Of a stretch of 64,000 bases of DNA, positions 14,881 to 23,136 are shown in pieces; the stretch's first letter is position 1; each line of letters opens with the position of its first letter. The DNA comes from an uncultured Clostridia bacterium. GTDB taxonomy: Bacteria > Bacillota > Clostridia > Oscillospirales > Acutalibacteraceae. Under the pieces are notes generated by a model, which made no database searches, was not told where the DNA came from, and saw only the letters and a program-made list of their open reading frames with translations. Made by a program: the position numbers and the translations under genes. Where the stretch lies: contig CAMCPL010000001.1 of the NCBI GenBank assembly GCA_945876745.1, positions 408,706-472,705 on the forward strand, given 5' to 3'.

Positions 14881-17184
14881 ATGATTACTTATTTTGACGG
14901 CGGAATGGGAAGTATGCTTAATTTGAAAGCAGGCGAGCTTCCCGAACTGCTCAATATCAGCGACCCCGAAAGAGTGTATGTTATTCACGATGCATATGCA
15001 AAGGCAGGGGCGGACATAATATCCGCAAATACCTTCGGCGCAAACAGATTAAAATACGACAATGTTGACGAGTTAGTCAAGACGGGCGTAAAAAACGCAA
15101 AAAGAACAGGCAAGAGAGTTGCGCTTGATATAGGACCTACCGGCAAATTATTAAAGCCGATGGGCGACCTTGATTTTGAGGAATGTGTCGACATTTTTGC
15201 CGAGGTTGTTAAGGCAGGAAATGAAGCGGGTGCAGATTTGGTTATCTGCGAAACCTTCGGCGACCTTTACGAATTAAAGGCGGCTATGCTTGCAGTAAGA
15301 GAAAACTGCGATTTGCCGCTTATTGTTTCGATGATTTTCGACGAAAAAGGACGACTGCTCACAGGCGCCGATGTTCAAACTGCGTGTACGGTGGTTGAGG
15401 GCTTGGGCGCCGACGCAATAGGCTTCAACTGCGGCTTAGGTCCGAAGCAGATGATACCGCTTGTTGAGGAGCTTCATAAATATTGCTCAACGCCGATTAT
15501 CGTTATGCCCAACGCAGGTCTTCCCGAAAGCATAAACGGAAAAACGGTATACAACGTTGAGCCTGATGAATTTGCAGAATATATGCGAGAAATTGCTCAA
15601 ATCGGCGTATCATATTTAGGCGGTTGCTGCGGTACAACACCGGAGCATATCAAGGCTATGATTGAAGCGACAAAGGATATTGATGCGAAAATTCCCGAAT
15701 TTAAGCACGACACGCTTGTTTCGTCGTATTCTCAAACGGTTGACATTTCAAGCGGCGTTGTTATCGGTGAAAGAATAAATCCGACAGGCAAAAAGCTGCT
15801 TAAGGAAGCCTTGAGGAATAACGACATTGACTATATTATCCGTGAGGGCATAAACCAAAAGGATGCAGGAGCGCATATTCTTGACGTAAATATGGGCTTG
15901 CCGGAAATTGATGAAGCCGAAATGCTGTGCAAATCTGTTTTCGAGCTTCAAAGTGTGCTTCCTACGCCGTTACAGCTTGACAGCAGTAATACCGAGGCTA
16001 TGGAAAAAGCGCTTCGTATTTACAACGGAAAGGCTATGATTAATTCCGTCAACGGCAAGGAAAAATCTATGAGCGAGATTTTCCCTCTTGCTAAAAAATA
16101 CGGCGGTGTTGTAGTTTGTCTTTGTCTTGACGAAGGCGGAATACCGACGAGTGCCGAGGGCAGAATTGCCATTGCCGAAAAAATAGTCAATCGTGCAAAA
16201 GAATACGGAATAGACAAAAAGAACCTCGTTATCGACGCACTTACTATGACGATTTCAACTGACAAAAGCAATGCCGTTGAAACTCTGAAAGCCGTTGATT
16301 ATATTCGCAATACAATGGGAATAAATACGGTTTTGGGCGTATCAAATATTAGCTTTGGTTTGCCCAACAGGGAGGCTATCAACACGGCGTTTTACACGCT
16401 TGCAATGAACAGCGGACTGTCGGCAGGTATTATCAATCCTAATTCAAAGCCGATGATGAATGCGTTTTACAGCTACAAGGCTCTTGCCGGACTTGACGAA
16501 AACTGTCAGGAGTATATCAACAGTGCCGTCAGCGTTGAGGTAGTTGACAGGCAAGCCGAGCTTGATTTGAAAACGGCTATCATAAAGGGAATGAAGGATG
16601 AGAGCGCAAAATGCGCAAAGCAGTTTCTTAAAACGCTTGACTCACTCGATATAATAAACGAGTATATTATTCCTGCGCTTGATGTTGTAGGCGACGGCTT
16701 TGAGAATAACAAAATCTTTTTGCCCCAGCTTTTGATGAGCGCAGACAGCGCAAAGGCGGCGTTTGACGAAATTAAGGCTCATATTGTTTTGCAGGGCGTG
16801 CCGCAGGTCAAGGGCGAAAAAATAATTATCGCAACCGTTGAGGGCGATATTCACGATATCGGCAAAAATATCGTTAAGGTACTGCTTCAAAACTACGGCT
16901 TTGACGTTATTGATTTGGGCAAGGACGTAAAGTGCGAAAGGGTGCTTGAAGAAGCAATAAAGCAAAATGTAAAATTGGTTGGACTTTCGGCGCTGATGAC
17001 AACGACTGTTCCGAATATGGAAAAAACGATTACGCTTCTTCACGAAAATACCGATGCAAAGGTCTTTGTAGGCGGTGCGGTGCTCACCCGTGATTATGCA
17101 AAAATGATAAACGCAGATTACTATGCAAAGGACGCAATGGAGAGCGTTCGTATTGCACAGGAATTTTTTGACAGCAAGGATTAA
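14881..17184 (+). CDS. metH: Cobalamin-dependent methionine synthase lacking the reactivation domain
   Basis: A 767-residue protein with three modules: homocysteine methyltransferase (about 1-280; zinc Cys in NCGLGP and GGCCGTTPEH), pterin-binding methyl-THF domain (about 295-540; GERINPTGKK, LDVNMG, SVNGKE) and B12-binding domain (about 560-767; GDIHDIGKNIV supplying the cobalt-ligand His). The fourth, activation, module of E. coli MetH is missing and is encoded separately just upstream. It transfers the methyl of methyl-THF to homocysteine. SD GAGGACAGGAA lies upstream. Confidence 0.93.
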   Translation: MITYFDGGMGSMLNLKAGELPELLNISDPERVYVIHDAYAKAGADIISANTFGANRLKYDNVDELVKTGVKNAKRTGKRVALDIGPTGKLLKPMGDLDFEECVDIFAEVVKAGNEAGADLVICETFGDLYELKAAMLAVRENCDLPLIVSMIFDEKGRLLTGADVQTACTVVEGLGADAIGFNCGLGPKQMIPLVEELHKYCSTPIIVMPNAGLPESINGKTVYNVEPDEFAEYMREIAQIGVSYLGGCCGTTPEHIKAMIEATKDIDAKIPEFKHDTLVSSYSQTVDISSGVVIGERINPTGKKLLKEALRNNDIDYIIREGINQKDAGAHILDVNMGLPEIDEAEMLCKSVFELQSVLPTPLQLDSSNTEAMEKALRIYNGKAMINSVNGKEKSMSEIFPLAKKYGGVVVCLCLDEGGIPTSAEGRIAIAEKIVNRAKEYGIDKKNLVIDALTMTISTDKSNAVETLKAVDYIRNTMGINTVLGVSNISFGLPNREAINTAFYTLAMNSGLSAGIINPNSKPMMNAFYSYKALAGLDENCQEYINSAVSVEVVDRQAELDLKTAIIKGMKDESAKCAKQFLKTLDSLDIINEYIIPALDVVGDGFENNKIFLPQLLMSADSAKAAFDEIKAHIVLQGVPQVKGEKIIIATVEGDIHDIGKNIVKVLLQNYGFDVIDLGKDVKCERVLEEAIKQNVKLVGLSALMTTTVPNMEKTITLLHENTDAKVFVGGAVLTRDYAKMINADYYAKDAMESVRIAQEFFDSKD

Positions 17185-17189
17185 AAGCT

Positions 17190-17585
17190 ATGATGATTTC
17201 GACAAAGGGGCGTTATGCCCTAAGCATTATGCTGGATTTAGCCGCCCACGACGACGGCTCGTACATATCGCTCAAGGATATTTCCGACAGACAGGAAATA
17301 AGTATGAAGTATCTTGAGGCGATTATTGCCAAGCTTTCAAAGGGCGGCTTGGTTGACAGCGCAAGAGGCAAAAGCGGCGGCTACCGTCTTAATCGTAAGG
17401 TTGATGAATACTCCGTCGGTGAAATTCTTATATTGACCGAAAAAACGCTTGCACCTGTTGCCTGCGTCGAATGTGAGCATTTGTGTGAAAAGCACGGCTC
17501 GTGCCTTACAAGACCTATGTGGAACGAGCTTAATGAAGTCATTATGAATTTCCTTAATTCTAAAACGCTTGCCGACCTGCTGTAA
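17190..17585 (+). CDS. Rrf2-family transcriptional regulator
   Basis: A 131-residue winged-helix protein: STKGRYALSIMLDLA at the start, recognition helix MKYLEAIIAKLSKGGLVDSA, wing GKSGGYRLNRKVDEYSVGEI. Between residues about 90 and 110 it carries four cysteines (ACVECEHLCEKHGSC), a spacing compatible with an IscR-type Fe-S or redox switch rather than the Cys-poor CymR type. It begins 5 nt after metH, so it is co-transcribed with methionine genes and could control sulfur or Fe-S genes; targets are unknown. The ATG at 17193 is an equally possible start. Confidence 0.88.
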   Translation: MMISTKGRYALSIMLDLAAHDDGSYISLKDISDRQEISMKYLEAIIAKLSKGGLVDSARGKSGGYRLNRKVDEYSVGEILILTEKTLAPVACVECEHLCEKHGSCLTRPMWNELNEVIMNFLNSKTLADLL

Positions 17586-17608
17586 TTTATATATAATGAA
17601 AATAATAA

Positions 17609-17636
17609 AAACGCCGCTTCGAAAGAAACGGCGTTT
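17609..17636. terminator. Bidirectional terminator
   Basis: AAACGCCG (17609-17616) pairs with CGGCGTTT (17629-17636). T-rich runs lie on both sides, serving the Rrf2 gene on plus and the 44-aa gene on minus. Confidence 0.8.
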
Positions 17637-17657
17637 ACCTATTTTTCTATTTTTTCG

Positions 17658-17792
17658 TCAGCGCAAAACGGCGAAGCCGAGGTCGATTACGCCGGCAAGC
17701 AGTCTTGAAGTTTTGTTCATTCCCAATGTTTCCGTTACCCACAAAATCATAAGCGCAACAAAAATTGCAATAATAAGTGCTTCCTTGCTCAT
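17658..17792 (-). CDS. 44-residue single-pass membrane protein, unrecognised
   Basis: On the minus strand AGGAGGTAAATT precedes an ATG that opens a 44-codon frame (MSKEALIIAIFVALMILWV then TETLGMNKTSRLLAGVIDLG then FAVLR), ending TGA. Residues 5-20 are a strongly hydrophobic helix, followed by a short basic tail. The ideal SD, correct spacing, and a terminator stem immediately downstream in the same orientation argue that it is real despite its size. It sits between the Rrf2 gene and the decarboxylase operon, divergent from the latter. I know no family for it. Confidence 0.7.
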   Translation of the reverse strand: MSKEALIIAIFVALMILWVTETLGMNKTSRLLAGVIDLGFAVLR

Positions 17793-17907
17793 AATTTACC
17801 TCCTAATCATTCTAAACATATTATAACCAATGACCGTCAATAAATCAATACCAAATTTTTTGCACAAATTAATCTTGCAAAATGTGTAAAAATAATATAA
17901 ATAATTG

Positions 17908-17936
17908 TTGAAAAAAGAAACGGTTTGCTTTATAAT
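17908..17936 (+). promoter_or_regulatory. Promoter of the decarboxylase gamma-beta operon
   Basis: TTGAAA (17908-17913) and TATAAT (17931-17936) with a 17-nt spacer. Confidence 0.8.
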
Positions 17937-17973
17937 AGCATTACTCTGAATTATAATGGAGGAATATTGGTAT

Positions 17974-18405
17974 ATGGAGATTTATTCATTGGCAACATCT
18001 GTTGTGCCCGATACCGGAGGAGAATTTACGGCGACTGTAATTATTGCCGGTTTGGGTATAGTTTTGGCAACTCTTGCACTTCTTATTGTTGTTTTCAAGC
18101 TGTTCGGCAATATTATGGAAAAGTCACAGCAAAGCAAAAAGAAAAAGCAGGCTCAAAAGCAGCTCAAACAAATGGAACAGGAGGCTCAGGCGGCTTCAAG
18201 CGTAAGCGCAAGCGCACCGATAGTTGAAAAGAGTGCAGTGCAGGAGGGAATCAGCGGCGAGATTATTGCGGCAATCAGCGCGGCTGTTTATGCTATTGAG
18301 GGACCTAATGCGGTCGTTCGAAGCGTAACGAGAAAGAAAAGTCCTGTCATCTCACGCAATCCGTGGGCTCAGGCGGCAATTAACGACAATACAAGACCGT
18401 TTTGA
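17974..18405 (+). CDS. Sodium-pump decarboxylase gamma subunit (OadG family)
   Basis: A 143-residue protein with one membrane helix (about residues 18-45, VIIAGLGIVLATLALLIVV), a Lys/Gln/Ala-rich cytoplasmic stretch and the C-terminal tail SRNPWAQAAINDNTRPF typical of OadG/MmdD subunits. The gamma subunit stabilises the complex and contacts the carboxyltransferase. The ATG at 17974 is preferred because GGAGGA at 17958-17963, which is also the upstream ATG's own second codon region, is its SD. It is followed 61 nt later by the beta subunit. Confidence 0.85.
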   Translation: MEIYSLATSVVPDTGGEFTATVIIAGLGIVLATLALLIVVFKLFGNIMEKSQQSKKKKQAQKQLKQMEQEAQAASSVSASAPIVEKSAVQEGISGEIIAAISAAVYAIEGPNAVVRSVTRKKSPVISRNPWAQAAINDNTRPF

Positions 18406-18466
18406 CGGTTGCTCGGTTTTTGCGATTTGTCGCAGAATATAACCTGAAAGGTACGGTGAAAAAATA

Positions 18467-19684
18467 ATGGAAGTTTTAACCGGTGTATGGGAAGTTATAA
18501 AAAGTATTGCGCAAAACAGCGGTTATGCCTATTTCTTTACGGCAGACGGCGGAATACTTAATTTGATTATGATCGGCCTATCGTTCTTTTTCCTTTATCT
18601 CGGAATAAAAAGAGGATATGAGCCGCTTCTTATGATACCGATTGCGTTCGGTATGCTGCTTGCAAATTTGCCGGGTGCAAATTTGGCGGTACAGTATCAC
18701 GATTTGCAGGGCTTTATCGACCTGCTTGCGGGAAGAATGGTGGACGACGCAGGGAAGACGCTGACTCCGGGTCTTATGGACTTTTTGTACTTTGGAGTTA
18801 AGGCGGGAATTTATCCTCCGCTTATTTTCCTCGGTATCGGCTCAATGACGGATTTCAGCTCGCTTATTGCAAATCCGACCTCGTTTATCTTAGGTGCGGC
18901 GGCACAGCTCGGAATTTTCGTTGCATATGTTATTGCTATCGTGCTCGGCTTTAATCCGCAGCAGGCAGGCTCTATTGCCATTATCGGCGGTGCAGACGGT
19001 CCTACGGCAATATTCGTAACGTCGAAGTTAGCCCCTGAAATGCTCGGTACTATCGCTGTTGCGGCGTATAGCTATATGGCGCTCGTTCCTGTTATTCAGC
19101 CCCCGATTATGAGAGCACTGACAACAAAAAAAGAGCGAAGCGTAGTAATGGGAAATCTTCGTACTGTATCGAAGACTGAAAAGATTTTGTTCCCGATTAT
19201 GGTAACTGTTATCGTGTCGCTTTTGCTTCCCGACGCAGGCGTTTTGGTAGGTATGCTTATGCTCGGCAATCTGCTTAAAGAAAGCGGACAAACGGAAAGA
19301 ATTGCAAAGGCGGCTCAAAATGAGCTTATGAATATCGTTACGATTTTGCTCGGACTTTCCGTCGGTGCAACAACCTCGGCACAGTCGTTCTTAAATTGGA
19401 ACACAATAAAAATTGTGGTTCTCGGACTTTTGGCATTTGGTTTTGGTACGGCAGGCGGAATACTGTTCGGTAAGCTTTTGTATGTTCTTACAAAGGGCAA
19501 GATTAATCCGCTTATCGGCTCGGCGGGTGTGTCGGCAGTACCTATGGCGGCAAGAGTATCTCAAAAGGTCGGACAGAAGGAAAATCCGTCGAACTTCCTT
19601 TTAATGCACGCTATGGGACCGAATGTATCGGGCGTTATCGGCTCGGCAGTTGCGGCAGGTATTCTTCTTACTCTGCTTGGATAA
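18467..19684 (+). CDS. Sodium-transporting decarboxylase beta subunit (OadB/MmdB/GcdB)
   Basis: A 405-residue polytopic membrane protein. The conserved region GGADGPTAIFVTSKLAPEML in the middle carries the Asp that binds Na+ and the C-terminal NVSGVIGSAVAAG segment is also typical. Beta subunits couple decarboxylation of carboxybiotin to Na+ export. The family length and about nine or more helices are normal. Which acyl-CoA or oxoacid is used cannot be told: the carboxyltransferase (alpha) and biotin carrier are not in the window. Confidence 0.92.
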   Translation: MEVLTGVWEVIKSIAQNSGYAYFFTADGGILNLIMIGLSFFFLYLGIKRGYEPLLMIPIAFGMLLANLPGANLAVQYHDLQGFIDLLAGRMVDDAGKTLTPGLMDFLYFGVKAGIYPPLIFLGIGSMTDFSSLIANPTSFILGAAAQLGIFVAYVIAIVLGFNPQQAGSIAIIGGADGPTAIFVTSKLAPEMLGTIAVAAYSYMALVPVIQPPIMRALTTKKERSVVMGNLRTVSKTEKILFPIMVTVIVSLLLPDAGVLVGMLMLGNLLKESGQTERIAKAAQNELMNIVTILLGLSVGATTSAQSFLNWNTIKIVVLGLLAFGFGTAGGILFGKLLYVLTKGKINPLIGSAGVSAVPMAARVSQKVGQKENPSNFLLMHAMGPNVSGVIGSAVAAGILLTLLG

Positions 19685-19708
19685 GGTAAAATATCATTCG
19701 ATAATTAT

Positions 19709-19740
19709 AAATGCACTTGGGAGTATACCCGAGTGCATTT
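19709..19740 (+). terminator. Probable terminator after the beta-subunit gene
   Basis: AAATGCACTTGGG (19709-19721) pairs with CCCGAGTGCATTT (19728-19740); the following T run is weak. Confidence 0.6.
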
Positions 19741-19768
19741 CTTGACTTAATTATTGTGAGGGAAATGT

Positions 19769-22048
19769 ATGAATAAGGACGCAGTAAAGCCTAACAGGGA
19801 GCAACAGCAGGTTATTGACGCAGTTGACGGACCTGTGCTCGTTGTTGCAGGAGCAGGAACGGGAAAAACGGCGACGGTTGTAAAAAGAATAGAGCATATT
19901 ATCAGCGACGGCTATGCAATGCCGTGGCAGGTGCTTGCAATTACCTTTACGAACAAGGCGGCAGGCGAGCTTAAGGAAAGACTTGAAAATGCAATAGGCG
20001 TTGAGGCGAATGATATTTGGGCGCAAACCTTTCATAGTATGTGCGCGCGTATGCTTCGCCGTTATGCCGACAGGCTCGGTTATTCACAGCACTTTACGAT
20101 TTACGACACCGACGACCAAAAGCGAGTTATGAAAAGGGTACAAAAGAATCTCGGAATCGAGGACAAGTATCTAAATCATAAGTCGATTTTGAGTGAGATT
20201 AGCAGGGCAAAGGATTCGCTTATTGATTACAGAGCTTATAAGGCTGAAAATTCGGGCGATTTCAGAAAGTCGAAAATTGCCGAGTGCTACCGTGAGTATC
20301 AGGCGGAGCTTTTGAGAAGCGACGCAATGGATTTTGATGATATGATTTTTAACACCGTCAGACTTCTTAAAGAGAATGACGATGTTTTGGAAAAGTATCA
20401 GCATCAGTTTAAGTACATAATTGTTGACGAGTATCAGGACACATCTTATGCGCAGTATGTACTGACATATCTTCTTGCAGGAGAGTATCACAATATCTGC
20501 GTTGTCGGTGATGACGACCAGAGTATTTACCGTTTTAGAGGTGCAACTATTGAGAATATTATGCGCTTTAAGGAACGCTATGAGGACGAGGGCTTGAGGG
20601 TAATTCAGCTTGAGCTTGCCGAAAACTACCGTTCAAAGCAGAATATTCTTGACGCCGCAAATTCGGTTATATCCAATAATCAGTCACGCCTTGCCGACAA
20701 AAGACTTCGTTCATATTCGGGTGAAAACGGCGACAGGGTTGTCGTTTATACCGCGTCAAACGAGATGGACGAGGCGCAGTTTATCGTTGACGAAATAAAC
20801 GAAAATGTTAAAAACGGCAGAGCGTACAAGGATCACGCCGTGCTTTACAGAATGAATGCACAGAGCCGTAACATAGAAATTATGCTTGCAAAGTCGGGCG
20901 TTTCGTATAAAATTATCGGCGGTAACCGTTTCTTCGACCGCAAGGAAATAAAGGATATTGTATCTTATTTTGCAGTTATCAACAATCCGTCCGACAGCGT
21001 AAGGCTTCAAAGAATTATTAATACGCCGAAGCGCGGAATAGGCGACACTATGTTTGCGAATATTCTTGAAATCGCAGGCGCAAATAAGATGTCGGCATTT
21101 GAGGTTTGCGAGCAGGCGGACGAATTTGCAAAAACTCAAAGAAGCGCAGGTAAGCTAAAGGCGTTTTGCGAAATGATAAACGGCTTTCGTGTGTGTCTTG
21201 ACGAGGGAATGAGCGTAAACGATTTGCTTCAGGAAATACTTGAAAAAACCGCTTATTTTGAGTATCTTGAAGAGGATGACCCGCTTAAGGCGCAGGACAG
21301 GAAGGCGAATGTTCAGGAGCTTTCCTCAATGTTTGTAAAATACGAGGAGGAGGACGAGGACTTCACCTTACAAAAATTTCTTGAAGACGTTGCACTTGTG
21401 TCCGATATCGACAGCTACAACGAGGACGACGATTGCGTAGTTCTTATGACGCTTCACTCGGCAAAGGGACTTGAATTTCCCGTTGTGTTTATCCCCGGTA
21501 TGGAGGAGGGAATTTTCCCCGGCTCGCAAAGCCTTTACAGCGAGGAGGATATGGAGGAGGAACGCCGCCTTGCCTATGTCGGAATTACGAGGGCAAAGGA
21601 AAAGCTTTATCTTATCAACGCCCGTCAGCGTATGCTTTACGGTACGACTAACAGAAATATGCAAAGCCGCTTCGTAGGTGAAATTCCGAGCTATGTCATA
21701 GAGGACAAAACAGTCAGCGTAAGCAGGGGATATACCTCGTCGAGCGAATATTTGAGCCATTTCGGAACTCCGGCGAAGCCTGCAAAATACAGTCGCTCAA
21801 CGCCTATTCCGCAGGGAGAAGCGAGAAAAACTTCAAGCGCTTCACATTCCTTCGGTCAGGTCAATTCTCAAAAAAATACGCAGGGTGCTTCCTATAATAT
21901 CGGCGACACCGTTCGTCATTCGGCGTTCGGAACAGGTCTTATCATTTCCGCACAGCCAATGGGCAACGATACGCTTTTGGAAATTGCCTTTGATAAGGTC
22001 GGAACAAAAAAGCTTATGGCAAATTTTGCAAAATTAGAAAAATTATAA
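19769..22048 (+). CDS. pcrA: UvrD/PcrA-type superfamily 1 DNA helicase
   Basis: A 759-residue 3'-5' helicase with all SF1A motifs: Q motif LNREQQQ-like start, Walker A AGAGTGKTATV, TFTNKAAGELKERL, Walker B DEYQDTSYAQY, GDDDQSIYRFRGA, ENYRSKQNIL, TLHSAKGLEFPVVF and VGITRAKEKLYL. It ends in the poorly conserved C-terminal region with a Tudor-like DTVRHSAFGTG segment that contacts RNA polymerase in PcrA. It acts in repair and in removing RecA or stalled complexes. SD GAGGGAAA precedes ATG. Confidence 0.93.
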   Translation: MNKDAVKPNREQQQVIDAVDGPVLVVAGAGTGKTATVVKRIEHIISDGYAMPWQVLAITFTNKAAGELKERLENAIGVEANDIWAQTFHSMCARMLRRYADRLGYSQHFTIYDTDDQKRVMKRVQKNLGIEDKYLNHKSILSEISRAKDSLIDYRAYKAENSGDFRKSKIAECYREYQAELLRSDAMDFDDMIFNTVRLLKENDDVLEKYQHQFKYIIVDEYQDTSYAQYVLTYLLAGEYHNICVVGDDDQSIYRFRGATIENIMRFKERYEDEGLRVIQLELAENYRSKQNILDAANSVISNNQSRLADKRLRSYSGENGDRVVVYTASNEMDEAQFIVDEINENVKNGRAYKDHAVLYRMNAQSRNIEIMLAKSGVSYKIIGGNRFFDRKEIKDIVSYFAVINNPSDSVRLQRIINTPKRGIGDTMFANILEIAGANKMSAFEVCEQADEFAKTQRSAGKLKAFCEMINGFRVCLDEGMSVNDLLQEILEKTAYFEYLEEDDPLKAQDRKANVQELSSMFVKYEEEDEDFTLQKFLEDVALVSDIDSYNEDDDCVVLMTLHSAKGLEFPVVFIPGMEEGIFPGSQSLYSEEDMEEERRLAYVGITRAKEKLYLINARQRMLYGTTNRNMQSRFVGEIPSYVIEDKTVSVSRGYTSSSEYLSHFGTPAKPAKYSRSTPIPQGEARKTSSASHSFGQVNSQKNTQGASYNIGDTVRHSAFGTGLIISAQPMGNDTLLEIAFDKVGTKKLMANFAKLEKL

Positions 22049-22058
22049 ATAAGATTAA

Positions 22059-22094
22059 AGCGTGTAGAATTTTCGTTTTCTACACGCTCTTTTT
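22059..22094. terminator. Bidirectional terminator between pcrA and the SIS gene
   Basis: AGCGTGTAGAA (22059-22069) pairs with TTCTACACGCT (22078-22088), followed by T5 on plus. Confidence 0.88.
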
Positions 22095-23136
22095 ATGCGG
22101 ATAAATCGTTTTTTGTATCGTTTTGGGCATCCAAAACGGCAGTCTGATAAACGGACGAGGCAAGCGTTACGGGATTAAAAAGCGCAATGCTGTCCGAAAC
22201 CGTGACAATGCCGTCGTCTATACAAAGCTCGCCTGAAATGCTTTCTGTTGTAAAAATCAGCGTATCAATACCGCTTTGGCGAAGAAGCGAGAGACGGTGG
22301 TTGATTATTTCCAAATCTGCGTTGTTGCTGATGATTGCAATTAAGAGAATGTCGCCGAGTGCGTTGAGCGAGCTGTCTGCCTGACAAAGCTCAAGTGAAA
22401 ATGCACGCTTTGAGCAGATTTTTCGCAGAGCCGACGCAACCTCGTTGGCAACTCCCTCGTCGGCGCCGTAGCCGCATACAACAATGCCCGAATAACGGTT
22501 AATGACTTCAATTGCTCCGGACAGCTCGTGCTTGCTTCTGTTTGATAAAACCGTGCTCCCCGATAGCATTTGAGCAATTTTTGATGTAACGCTGACTGTT
22601 AAACGGGGGAGGTTTTTTGTTCTGTATCCGATATAGATACCGAATAGTGCAAGTATAAGATATTCCTTACAGAAACGGCAAATGCTGTCACAGCAATCTG
22701 CAATAATTTTATTTTTGCAAAGCTGTGCAAGCTCGCTTTCGGCGTTTTGAGTAACGGCAACGGCAAGTGCGTCCTGTTGTTTTACACGTAAAGCAACGGT
22801 GTTTGCTATCGGGCTTTCACCGTTTTGTGAAAGAATTATCACCATAACGGATGAATTAAGCACAACTCTTGTACTGCATAGCTCGGACAAATTCAGCGCA
22901 AAGCAGTTTATTCCTGTCAACAGCTCAAGGTTGAATGCCGCCGATTTTGATGTATTATATTCGTCTGCCTGTCCTGCGATAATTATTGTTTTTATTTTTT
23001 TGAGCCGTCTTTTTTTCAGGTGAAGAGTGCCGAAGTAAGGCATATCGTTTTTTAAGAAGGCATCAAGCGTTTGCTTCAAGACTTCGGGTATTCGGTCAAT
23101 TTCGTCTTTGTACTGCTGTGTGATGTATTCGTCCAT
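22093..23136 (-). CDS. Double SIS-domain protein resembling the isomerase half of GlmS
   Basis: A 347-residue protein. Residues about 1-30 resemble the entry segment of GlmS isomerase domains; the first SIS domain has TIIIAGQADEY and VIILSQNGESPIANTVAL (GlmS SQSGET region), the second has GIVVCGYGADEGVANEVA. The glutaminase domain is absent. SIS proteins bind phosphosugars as isomerases, deaminases or regulators; the altered SQNGES motif leaves catalysis uncertain. Its ATG overlaps the spoIIE stop (TAATG), so it is translated with a sporulation phosphatase, which suggests a developmental role; that is inference. Confidence 0.8.
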   Translation of the reverse strand: MDEYITQQYKDEIDRIPEVLKQTLDAFLKNDMPYFGTLHLKKRRLKKIKTIIIAGQADEYNTSKSAAFNLELLTGINCFALNLSELCSTRVVLNSSVMVIILSQNGESPIANTVALRVKQQDALAVAVTQNAESELAQLCKNKIIADCCDSICRFCKEYLILALFGIYIGYRTKNLPRLTVSVTSKIAQMLSGSTVLSNRSKHELSGAIEVINRYSGIVVCGYGADEGVANEVASALRKICSKRAFSLELCQADSSLNALGDILLIAIISNNADLEIINHRLSLLRQSGIDTLIFTTESISGELCIDDGIVTVSDSIALFNPVTLASSVYQTAVLDAQNDTKNDLSA

